Shown: positions 1-6,842 of the stretch, piece by piece
Position numbering within the stretch: position 1 is the first letter of the stretch
Layout: every line of letters starts with the position of its first letter
Assembly: GCA_963697285.1 (NCBI GenBank)
Contig: CAVONI010000012.1
Location: 1,054,001 to 1,118,000, forward strand
Source: JAEUQQ01 sp963697285
GTDB lineage: Bacteria > Acidobacteriota > Vicinamibacteria > Vicinamibacterales > JAFNAJ01
Direction: 5' to 3'
DNA: 64,000 nucleotides
Notes under the pieces: model-generated
The model's input: only the letters and a program-made list of their open reading frames with translations
The model's database searches: none
What the model was told of the DNA's origin: nothing
Position numbers and translations under genes: made by a program

Positions 1-974
1 GCGTGCGGCAGCGCGTCGTACACGATCAACTCCGCGTCGACGCCCGCATGCACGAGCGCGCGGTGGAAGTTGACCGTGCCGCTGAGCAGTGTGTCGCGCG
101 TCGCCGTGATGCAGAGCGTCGGCGGGAGCCCGGTGAGATCGGCGTAGATCGGTGACGCGAGCGGGTCCTTGGGATCGTGACCCTTCATGTACGGCCGTTC
201 ACTCTCCGGCTGCGGAGCAGCCGCCGCGATGCCCGCGAGGCCTGGCACCGCGAAGAACGCACGTGAATCGCCGACGCGGCTGAAATCGCCGTGGCCCGTG
301 AAGAATCCCAACGCGGCGGGCAGCGGGAGCTTGTCGTGTTTGAGACGGACCGCCACCTGCCCCGTGAGGATGGCGCCCGCGGACGTCCCGTAGATCACCA
401 TCCGTTCGGGCGTGTGCGTCTTGAGCAGCTCCCTGTAGACCGCCACCACATCGTCAACCGCCGCGGGGAAGGGCGCCTCGGTCGCCAGCCGGTAGTAGAC
501 CGAGATGACGCGCGCGCCGGTGAGGCTGGCAATCGGGATGCTTTCGAGGAACGATCCCGAATCGACCATGAAGCCGCCGCCGTGGAGGTTGATGAGCACG
601 CGGTCGTGCTTTGCAGCAGCGATGACGGGCGGCGTGAAGACTCGAGTACGGACACCCGCGATCGTGCGGTCTTCTTCGGTCACCTTGTAGATGGCGCGCG
701 CCTGCTCGATCAGCGCCTTCGCCTCGGCCGTCTCGGGGCCCGGGGCCCAGTTGGTGCCTTTCGCCAGCAGCGCCTGCGCCTCTGGCGACACCGTAGCCGG
801 CACCGGCACGACGCGCGTGATGCGTGAGATCCCGTCGGGGCCGATGGTGGTGGAGTTGGTGGTGGGGGCCTCGGTGCCTGGCGTCGGCGACGGCGGAGTC
901 GTCTGGGCCGAGGGCACCGCCACGAGTGCCGCCAGGGCGGCCATGCACAGCGCCGCGCGCACGGGTTGCGTCAT
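1..974 (-). CDS. HSL-family alpha/beta hydrolase (esterase), 3' end outside the window
   Basis: Exported serine esterase of the hormone-sensitive-lipase (acetyl-esterase) family, probably acting on short acyl or carbamate esters; the substrate is unknown. 324 residues are visible. An N-terminal hydrophobic segment (about residues 5-23) looks like a signal peptide ending at an Ala-X-Ala-like site. The oxyanion motif HGGG is at residues 131-134 and the nucleophile elbow GTSAG at 196-200 (Ser198). The visible C-terminus ends in a DALPHA segment that probably carries the catalytic His, so little is missing. The ATG at 974 is chosen because it opens the signal peptide; CAGAAT lies 8 nt upstream of it. 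It follows the hydrolase at 1068-2021 on the same strand. The family call is firm. Confidence 0.8.
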   Translation of the reverse strand, partial: MTQPVRAALCMAALAALVAVPSAQTTPPSPTPGTEAPTTNSTTIGPDGISRITRVVPVPATVSPEAQALLAKGTNWAPGPETAEAKALIEQARAIYKVTEEDRTIAGVRTRVFTPPVIAAAKHDRVLINLHGGGFMVDSGSFLESIPIASLTGARVISVYYRLATEAPFPAAVDDVVAVYRELLKTHTPERMVIYGTSAGAILTGQVAVRLKHDKLPLPAALGFFTGHGDFSRVGDSRAFFAVPGLAGIAAAAPQPESERPYMKGHDPKDPLASPIYADLTGLPPTLCITATRDTLLSGTVNFHRALVHAGVDAELIVYDALPH

Positions 975-1067
975 GGCGCGGCATTCTGCCATGGAGTGTG
1001 CTCAGTTGTATACATGTGTCGATCTCATGTCGCCTCCTGGGGCACCACGGTCCTGGGAGCCGGGCCG

Positions 1068-2021
1068 TCACAGAGAGCTCCTGCGACGCACCCTCTCAGC
1101 CCAGGCTGGGTCGTGCCCCGCGAGCACGCGCTCCACGAAGGCGGCCACGACCTCGTGGCAGCGAACGTCGGTGGCGACACGATGCGGAGCGCCTGGCACG
1201 ACGTGGATTTCAGCATCCGGGTTCTCTGCCGCGCGCAGCGCGCCGAACCGCACGTCCACCGTCGCATCACGTTCGCCGAAGACGAAGCACACGGGCCGCC
1301 CGATGTCCTTGAGCCGCCGGCGCGCCGCAAGTTGCAGCGGCACGAGCGTCGAGCCCGTGAGCAGCGAGGCGTGCGTGAAGTGCGGCGGCAGCACCTCCTC
1401 GCCGTTGCGCATCAGCGTGCCGCCATGCGACAGCGGAACCGTGACCGCGCGCAAGCTGGCCGCAGCCGACGCGAACGCCGCAATCGAGCCCATGACGGCC
1501 AGCGCCGATCTGTGCCGACGCCACTTCCGCGAACGGGCGAACCACGCGAGCGTGAAGACCGATCCCAGCAGGGCTGCAGGAAGCAGCGCGTAGTAGGTCG
1601 AGACGACCGAGTACCCCATCATCTGGCGTTCGGTGCTCGACAAGCGCAGGACGGGCGAGACGAGCACCAACCCCGACACGCGCGCTGGGTCGCGCGCCAG
1701 GATCAGCAGCGCGAGCAGCGCCCCGGTGGAATAGCCGCCGATCACGATCGGTGCGTCGTCTTCTGCGGCGAACGCGCGGAAGCGCCGTTCGGCGGCCTCG
1801 AGGTAGTGCCACGATCGGCTTGACAGGAAATCCGGCGTGTCACCACCGTGATTCGACAGGCCGGCAACGACGACCGTGGCCCCGGTCCTCGTGCAGATGC
1901 CCTCGGCGAGTTCGCGAATCGATTCGGGCCCGGAGCCGAACCCCGCAAAGAGCAACACGCGCCCGGGACCGGGTCCTTCGACGACAAGCTCCGAGGTCCA
2001 GGGCAGCGTGCGGAGTTCCAC
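1068..2021 (-). CDS. alpha/beta hydrolase (monoacylglycerol-lipase/lysophospholipase-like)
   Basis: A 317-residue cytosolic alpha/beta hydrolase. It has an oxyanion-region motif LLFAGFGSG near residues 23-31, nucleophile elbow GYSTG at 96-100 (Ser98), an acid in GERDATVDV (about 252-256) and His280 in PGAPHRV, which together form the usual triad. The middle (about 130-230) is a hydrophobic cap with two possible helices, so it may associate with membrane lipids. The start is a GTG at 2021; TAGAGT lies six bases upstream, which suggests a leaderless transcript and argues for this start. It is followed on the same strand by the esterase at 1-974 after 93 bases. The substrate cannot be read from the sequence. 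Confidence 0.8.
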   Translation of the reverse strand: MELRTLPWTSELVVEGPGPGRVLLFAGFGSGPESIRELAEGICTRTGATVVVAGLSNHGGDTPDFLSSRSWHYLEAAERRFRAFAAEDDAPIVIGGYSTGALLALLILARDPARVSGLVLVSPVLRLSSTERQMMGYSVVSTYYALLPAALLGSVFTLAWFARSRKWRRHRSALAVMGSIAAFASAAASLRAVTVPLSHGGTLMRNGEEVLPPHFTHASLLTGSTLVPLQLAARRRLKDIGRPVCFVFGERDATVDVRFGALRAAENPDAEIHVVPGAPHRVATDVRCHEVVAAFVERVLAGHDPAWAERVRRRSSL

Positions 2022-2027
2022 CCGGCC

Positions 2028-2033
2028 ACTCTA
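2028..2033 (-). promoter_or_regulatory. putative -10 box for a leaderless transcript of the 1068-2021 hydrolase
   Basis: TAGAGT on the minus strand, 6 nt upstream of the GTG start. A transcript initiating about 7 nt after the box would begin at the start codon. No good -35 is visible. Confidence 0.35.
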
Positions 2034-2126
2034 CGCGCAATCGACCGACGCTGGAAACGACGCACAACCGCAACCCGAGGATGCACACCACGAGCGGAGG
2101 CGCGTCACCGCGTCCTCGACTGCGCC

Positions 2127-3539
2127 CTATCTCGCGAGGTACTGCCCGACGAGGGACGCCAACCCGTCGGCGATGCCCTGCTCGGCGCAGCCGGGCAGGA
2201 GCCGCGAGCCAAGCACCTGGAACGTGTAGCTGCCGAACGCCGCGTCGTTCGGGACGTAGCCGGAGTTGGCGCGGCCGTTCGCGAGCGTCACCATGACGGT
2301 GTTGTTCAGCGGCGACAGTTTCTTCATCCGCTGTCCGATCAGCGAGTACACCTCGGCGTTGACCGACGTGAGCGCGGTGTCGCCGATGCCCAGCACGCCG
2401 AGCCTGAGGTTCACCGGCTCGCCGGCCTCGTAGCTGCCGGGCGCTCCTTCGCGGCCAGTGTTGGTACGCTGACGGCCCGGGCAGGTCAGCGTCTGCCGCG
2501 CGCCCCAGATCCCCACGTCGCGCGACGTCTTCCTGAGCGTCTTCGTCATCACGCGGATGACCTCTTCGCCGAGCACCTGGCCCTCGCTCTCGATCCACCG
2601 CTCGAAGTTGTCGGCCACCTTCGGGTCGAGCTTCCCGTGCGGGACCTTGCCTTCGCGCAGCGGCCCTTCGACCGACTCGCGGACCAGTTCGTACCCGGTG
2701 ATTGCCGCTCCCGACTTCGACGCCAGGGCGTTGGTGGCCGGCCGCGTGAGCAGCGGATTCTGATCGCCCGACGCGCCCTGAGACCAGATCATGACCATCT
2801 TGTCGTCGAACGCCTGCTCGACGTAGCGGCATGCGGCGCCGGGGAAGTCGGCGCTCGTGATGCCCACCAGGTACCCGTTGATCGGGTGCATTGCGTAGTT
2901 CGCGTAGGCGGCGATCGGCGCGCCCTCGGGCGTGGTGATGGTGACCACCGCAAGCGTCTTGTCGGAGGGTGCATCGAGATTGGCCGCCTGCGTCCACAGG
3001 TGCGTGTCGTCGCTGACGGCGTCGCGCGCGACGTTCAGGTACGAGAACCCGGAGCCGAACCCGATTGTGGCGGGCTGCAGGCGGCCGTTCGCCTGGCGCA
3101 CCGCGTCCATGATGGCGCCGACCGTCGCTCCCACGTCCTGCGTGGGCCGTGCCGCCGGCCCGGGCGGCGGCGGACCTGCGGGAATCGCGCTGTGCGAGTG
3201 CGTGGCCGACATGAGGATCTGCTCGGCCGGGACCCTGAGTTCGGTGGCAATCTGCGCGGATGCCTGTTGCCAGACCTCCTCGCCCAGGCCGCTCAGGTCG
3301 GCGCCGATGAGCACGGCGCGCGTCACCCCGTTGTCGAGGACGATCGCCCTCACGTAGAGACGTTCGTGGGCGTACTTCCCTGACGGCGGATAGTCGGGAT
3401 TCACCGGAGGCGTGACCTCCACGCGGGCCGCGCCCGCGCGAAGCGGGCCTTTCTCGACTGCCGCTGCCGTCGGCGCAGTCGCCGTCAGCACGACGGCTCC
3501 GACGATCATCGTCACCACGCGCGCGATTCGGGTTTTCAT
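2127..3539 (-). CDS. neutral/alkaline ceramidase N-terminal-domain protein, secreted
   Basis: A 470-residue exported protein related to the N-terminal catalytic domain of neutral/alkaline (non-lysosomal) ceramidases, zinc enzymes that hydrolyse the amide bond of ceramide. A signal peptide (about residues 1-26, MKTRIARVV onward) is followed by RAGAARVEVTPP, the family's opening strand, then IGADLSGL and the zinc/active-site-like ATHSHSAIPAGP. It lacks the C-terminal immunoglobulin-like ceramidase domain, as is common for bacterial 'ceramidase-like hypothetical' proteins, so ceramide need not be the substrate. The open frame runs upstream to 4058 through the MaoC gene, but the ATG at 3539 has a GAGG ribosome site and opens the signal peptide. 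MaoC lies 101 bases upstream. Confidence 0.8.
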   Translation of the reverse strand: MKTRIARVVTMIVGAVVLTATAPTAAAVEKGPLRAGAARVEVTPPVNPDYPPSGKYAHERLYVRAIVLDNGVTRAVLIGADLSGLGEEVWQQASAQIATELRVPAEQILMSATHSHSAIPAGPPPPGPAARPTQDVGATVGAIMDAVRQANGRLQPATIGFGSGFSYLNVARDAVSDDTHLWTQAANLDAPSDKTLAVVTITTPEGAPIAAYANYAMHPINGYLVGITSADFPGAACRYVEQAFDDKMVMIWSQGASGDQNPLLTRPATNALASKSGAAITGYELVRESVEGPLREGKVPHGKLDPKVADNFERWIESEGQVLGEEVIRVMTKTLRKTSRDVGIWGARQTLTCPGRQRTNTGREGAPGSYEAGEPVNLRLGVLGIGDTALTSVNAEVYSLIGQRMKKLSPLNNTVMVTLANGRANSGYVPNDAAFGSYTFQVLGSRLLPGCAEQGIADGLASLVGQYLAR

Positions 3540-3640
3540 GGGCGTCCTCACACTTGCCTTTCCGCGGAAGGAGATTGCCGCAGCAGGATGGTCTGGAACG
3601 CCACCGACGTGCAAGGGCGGGATGAACACCGCGCCGCGCA

Positions 3641-4051
3641 TCACGCCGGCAACGCCCGGTAGCACCACGCGTAACCCTCGAGCACCGTTTCGCCGGTCTG
3701 GCGCGTGACACGCACGCCGAGCTTCGACACCGGCTTCGACGCGTGAACTTCCTGCACGTCCACTTCGGCCGTGATCGTGTCGCCGATGAACACGGGGTTC
3801 GTGAACCGCCAGTTCTGCTCGAGGAACACCGTGCCGGGACCCGGCAGGTCCATCGCCACGAGCGCATGCAGGAGCCCGGTCGTGAGTCCCCCCTGCACGA
3901 TCAGCCTCCCGAACCGCGTGCGCGCGGTGAACGTGGGGTCGCTGTGCAGCGGGTTGCGATCCCCGGTGATCTCGCTGTAGGCGCGCACGTGCTCTTCGGT
4001 GAGTGTTGCCGTTCGCACCGCCCGCTGCCCGACCATCAACGTGTTGCTCAT
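3641..4051 (-). CDS. MaoC-like (R)-specific enoyl-CoA hydratase
   Basis: A 136-residue hot-dog-fold hydratase of the MaoC/PhaJ type, which adds water to trans-2-enoyl-CoA to give (R)-3-hydroxyacyl-CoA. The hydratase-2 motif is clear: YSEITGDRNPLH at residues 25-36 with the catalytic Asp31 and His36, followed by RFGRLIVQGG. The length is that of a single-domain PhaJ. The ATG at 4051 has GGAG six bases upstream. It lies upstream of the ceramidase-like gene on the same strand, which would fit lipid metabolism, but no pathway is fixed. The family call is secure; the in vivo acyl substrate is open. Confidence 0.85.
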   Translation of the reverse strand: MSNTLMVGQRAVRTATLTEEHVRAYSEITGDRNPLHSDPTFTARTRFGRLIVQGGLTTGLLHALVAMDLPGPGTVFLEQNWRFTNPVFIGDTITAEVDVQEVHASKPVSKLGVRVTRQTGETVLEGYAWCYRALPA

Positions 4052-4299
4052 GTCGCACTCCGTGCCAGGGTCACAGGACTCCCCTCGTGCTCTTTCTGGA
4101 TGTTAAAACGTCACGAGGCGCGAGAACCCGCCACCGCCCAGGGGGCGTGTCCTGGTCGGGGCAGCCTGGCGAGCGCGGCCACGTCAGACAGCGCGGCTTG
4201 CAAGCAACTTGCAGACTCGCCCCCGCCCCACGTCGCGTCTACCGCGGACGACGCCCCCGTATCAGGGGAGAATGTCTCTATTCGCTGAGGAATTTCGTT

Positions 4300-4386
4300 T
4301 GGTGCGGAAGGGGGGACTCGAACCCCCACTCGGTTGCCCGAACTAGCTCCTGAGGCTAGCGCGTCTGCCAATTCCGCCACTTCCGC
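4300..4386 (-). tRNA. tRNA-Leu (CAG)
   Basis: Read on the minus strand: 7-bp acceptor stem GCGGAAG/CTTCCGC (4380-4386 with 4304-4310), discriminator A at 4303 and an encoded CCA at 4300-4302. The anticodon stem CTAGC/GCTAG encloses the loop CTCAGGA, giving anticodon CAG. A long variable arm (TCGGGCAACCGA) marks a class II tRNA, and the T-arm is GGGGGTTCGAGTCCCCC. With a long arm and CAG this is leucine. It is a single, isolated tRNA with its own promoter upstream. Confidence 0.97.
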
Positions 4387-4422
4387 ACGGGACACGCCTC
4401 TCGGCGCGTTGGCAAGAGCGAC

Positions 4423-4451
4423 AGCATACCAAACCGTCGGGCAGGCGTCGA
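4423..4451 (-). promoter_or_regulatory. sigma70-type promoter for tRNA-Leu
   Basis: On the minus strand, TCGACG (4446-4451; 4 of 6 to TTGACA), a 17-bp spacer, then TATGCT (4423-4428). The predicted start near 4416 lies about 30 nt before the mature tRNA. Confidence 0.55.
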
Positions 4452-4525
4452 GACTCAGGCGCGGCGGCGCCTGCGGTAGGCTATCTGTCCGACAGTCATC
4501 CGGCAGCGCCAGGCGGAGCCCATCC

Positions 4526-5728
4526 ATGCCCACTCGCTCATCGGCCACGACCAGAACGTCGCCCTCCGCCATGTCGACCGGCGCGCATGGCACGGAACTC
4601 CTGGCGCGCGACGAGGTCGTCGTCGCATCCGACTCGCAGGTCCGCTACCGTGTCGAACGGCTGCTCGGGCAGGGAGGATTCGGCCAGGCCTTCCTCGCAC
4701 GGCGCCTGTCGCGAGCCGCAGGCATCCCCGAGAGAGTCTGCATCAAGGTCAGCCGGCGCATGGACGGCTGGCTCCGCGAGGCGTACTTCGGACAATTGCT
4801 CGGCGACCATCCGCGCGCGATTCGCGTCTTCGACGCCTTTCCGCTGGTGCGTCCGGATGGTCGCCTCCTGTATTGCCTCGTGCTCGAGTACGCACCGCAC
4901 GGCGACTTGAGCGCGTTCCTCGAACGCCGCGGGTGCTGGACGGATGCGGCGGCGCGCCGCGAGATTGCCGGCGTGCTGCAGGTGCTGGGCAAGCTGCACC
5001 GGGGATCGCTGCTGCACCGCGACCTGACGCCCATGAACGTGTTCGTGTGCGACGGGCACCGCCTCAAGCTGGGCGACTTCGGCATCACGCGCCAGCAGTC
5101 GAACGAACGTGGCATCACGGCCAGCACGATGAACGCGATGACGGCGCCGAGCGACATCCTCGCCGGCCTCGCGCCCAAGTGGCAGGCGCGCGACGACGTG
5201 TACCAGGTGGGGCAACTGCTGGCGATGCTCGTGCGCGGGAGCGCGACGACGCGCATCCGCACGCCCGACGTGAAGAAGCTCGAATGCAGCGATGCGCTGA
5301 AGGAGATCATCTACCGCTGCATCGGCGAGCGCCGGAAGCGATACGAGAGCGCCGACGAGCTGATCACGGCGCTGCGCACGCGCCCGCAGGTGCTGAAGGT
5401 TGGCGTGCTGCGCTCGCTCCGGGGCGTGCACATCGCGTTCACGGGTATCCTGAGCCGGCTGCGAAGCGAGGCCGTCGAGGCCGCGAAGCGGGCCGGGGCG
5501 ATTGTCCACGGCGGGCCGTCGGCCCTCACGACGGTCGTCGTGCGCGGACGTCCGAACCCGCTGCAGGCGGCGGGCAAGGACGGCGGCATCAAGCTGATGG
5601 AGATCAAGCGCCTTCGCGAGAAGGGCGTGGCGATCACGCTGCTGAACGAAACGCAATTCTGGCGCCTCGTCACCGCGAGCCAGGCCGCGCGGCCGCGTTC
5701 GCCGAGGCGAAGAGACACAGATTCATGA
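4526..5728 (+). CDS. Ser/Thr protein kinase with C-terminal BRCT domain
   Basis: A 400-residue two-domain protein. Residues 40-290 are a Hanks-type kinase: glycine loop GQGGFG (48-53), the ATP lysine in CIKVS (Lys74), catalytic loop HRDLTPMN (164-171, Asp166 and Asn171) and DFG (184-186). The usual APE is APK (about 216-218). Residues 297-383 (GVHIAFTG ... NETQFWRLV) match a BRCT domain of the NAD-ligase/RFC type, including the predicted nucleic-acid or phosphopeptide-binding fold. No membrane segment or PASTA repeats are present, so it is cytosolic. ATG 4526 is preferred; ATG 4571 also precedes the kinase core. A TAGGCT box lies at 4477-4482. It is divergent from tRNA-Leu. The pairing suggests signalling at DNA, but no target is known. 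Confidence 0.8.
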   Translation: MPTRSSATTRTSPSAMSTGAHGTELLARDEVVVASDSQVRYRVERLLGQGGFGQAFLARRLSRAAGIPERVCIKVSRRMDGWLREAYFGQLLGDHPRAIRVFDAFPLVRPDGRLLYCLVLEYAPHGDLSAFLERRGCWTDAAARREIAGVLQVLGKLHRGSLLHRDLTPMNVFVCDGHRLKLGDFGITRQQSNERGITASTMNAMTAPSDILAGLAPKWQARDDVYQVGQLLAMLVRGSATTRIRTPDVKKLECSDALKEIIYRCIGERRKRYESADELITALRTRPQVLKVGVLRSLRGVHIAFTGILSRLRSEAVEAAKRAGAIVHGGPSALTTVVVRGRPNPLQAAGKDGGIKLMEIKRLREKGVAITLLNETQFWRLVTASQAARPRSPRRRDTDS

Positions 5729-5817
5729 TGGCGGTTGCGATCGGCCAGGCGCGGACGTCGGCCACGTTCGATGTGTGTTGCGACACCCAATCGGCTGAAC
5801 CCGGCATCCCATCTGGC

Positions 5818-6312
5818 ATGACGACGACGATGACCAATCCCATCGATGCAGGGGTGCGCATCGGCCACGTCCACCTCAAGGTGGCGGATCTCGGGCGCGC
5901 GCTGGACTTCTACGTGGGCGTGCTCGGATTCGAACTGACGCAGCGATACGGGCCGGGGGCGGCGTTCGTGTCGGCGGGCGGCTATCACCATCACATCGGG
6001 CTGAACACGTGGGAGAGCCTGGGCGGCGCGCCTCCGCCGCCGGGGACGACAGGGCTGTACCACGTGGCGATCCTCTATCCGACGCGGGCGGCGCTGGGCG
6101 ATGCGCTGCGCCGGCTCGTCGCGGCGGGGATCGCGCTCGACGGTGCCAGCGACCACGGTGTCAGCGAGGCGCTGTATCTGCGGGATCCCGATCAGAACGG
6201 GGTGGAGTTGTACTGGGATCGTCCGCCGGCGGCCTGGCCTCGGCACGAAGATGGCAGCCTGGCCATGACCACGGCGCGTCTCGACCTGGAATCCCTGCTC
6301 GCCGCGCGCTGA
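5818..6312 (+). CDS. VOC-family protein (glyoxalase/extradiol-dioxygenase-like, CatE type)
   Basis: A 164-residue vicinal-oxygen-chelate protein with paired beta-alpha-beta-beta-beta units. Likely metal ligands are His in GHVHLKV (first unit), His in YHHHIGLN, His in LYHVAIL and Glu in GVELYWDRP. The ELYWDRP ending is typical of the CatE/catechol-2,3-dioxygenase-like subgroup. The substrate may be an aromatic diol or a thiol adduct; the sequence does not say which. The open frame extends far upstream through the kinase gene. ATG 5818 is chosen because the domain begins 15 residues later; ATG 5725 is possible. It follows the kinase by 89 bases on the same strand. Confidence 0.75.
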   Translation: MTTTMTNPIDAGVRIGHVHLKVADLGRALDFYVGVLGFELTQRYGPGAAFVSAGGYHHHIGLNTWESLGGAPPPPGTTGLYHVAILYPTRAALGDALRRLVAAGIALDGASDHGVSEALYLRDPDQNGVELYWDRPPAAWPRHEDGSLAMTTARLDLESLLAAR

Positions 6313-6362
6313 AGGGAAACCGCCGGCGTCGAAATCCGGCGGTTCCCGCCCGTGTGCCAGCC

Positions 6363-6383
6363 AATTGGGGTCAGACCCCAATT
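6363..6383. repeat. perfect 21-nt palindrome (family P1), copy 1
   Basis: Arm AATTGGGGTC mirrored around a central A. It lies in the 182-bp convergent gap between the VOC gene and the 6495-6812 gene and is paired with a second copy 80 bp away. Its 5' flank CCAGCC is shared with the copy at 14202-14228. Confidence 0.9.
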
Positions 6384-6462
6384 CAGCCGAACTTCGTTAC
6401 CTCAGCCGCACAACTCCGCGCCAATCGGGCCACGAACTCGGACGCGCGCCTCAGGACGGCGG

Positions 6463-6482
6463 ATTGGGGTCAGACCCCAATT
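6463..6482. repeat. palindrome family P1, copy 2
   Basis: ATTGGGGTC mirrored around A, missing the outermost base pair of copy 1. It ends 12 bases before the stop codon of the minus-strand membrane protein gene. Together with copy 1 it brackets 79 bp without a gene. Confidence 0.9.
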
Positions 6483-6494
6483 CCCGTCGCGGAG

Positions 6495-6812
6495 TCAGCG
6501 CGACAACGGGGGTTGCTCGGTGTCGATCTCGATACCGCCGACGACTCCGGCGATCAGGTTGTAGAGCCACGCCATGAAGGCCGTCATCACGAAGCCGAGG
6601 GCGCCGTACAGCAGCGGCAGGAACACGACGGCGCCGACGCCGAGGAGCATCCCCGGCACCATGCCGGCCGTGCTGTCGCTGTTCACGGCCGAACCGGCGA
6701 AGCCGATCATCCCCGCCAGGGCCACGATCACGCCCATGATGAAGCCGATGACGGCGTAGAGCACGCCCGCGATCTTGCCAACCGACAGCGGATTGATGCG
6801 GCGAATGATCAT
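6495..6812 (-). CDS. small conserved membrane protein
   Basis: A 105-residue protein with two to three strongly hydrophobic stretches (about residues 13-37, 50-68 and 72-90) rich in Gly, Ala, Val and Ile, flanked by a basic N-terminus (MIIRRINP) and a polar tail. The N-terminal INPLSVGKIAGVLYAVIGF resembles small DUF3566-like membrane proteins, but the match is weak. ATG 6812 has AGGAG seven bases upstream. It sits 30 bases downstream of the S9 peptidase on the same strand, so the two may be cotranscribed with this gene second. No function can be assigned. Confidence 0.7.
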   Translation of the reverse strand: MIIRRINPLSVGKIAGVLYAVIGFIMGVIVALAGMIGFAGSAVNSDSTAGMVPGMLLGVGAVVFLPLLYGALGFVMTAFMAWLYNLIAGVVGGIEIDTEQPPLSR

Positions 6813-6842
6813 GTGGCGTCTCCTTGACGCGGGCGCGGCGCC

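Noticed and set aside
3430..3460. Terminator-like GCCCG...CGGGC followed by CTTTCT in the ceramidase-like gene
   Set aside because: It lies inside a well supported signal-peptide coding region and has no real T tract.
4111..4593. Minus-strand 160-residue frame crossing the tRNA
   Set aside because: It runs through tRNA-Leu and its promoter, and has no conserved motif.
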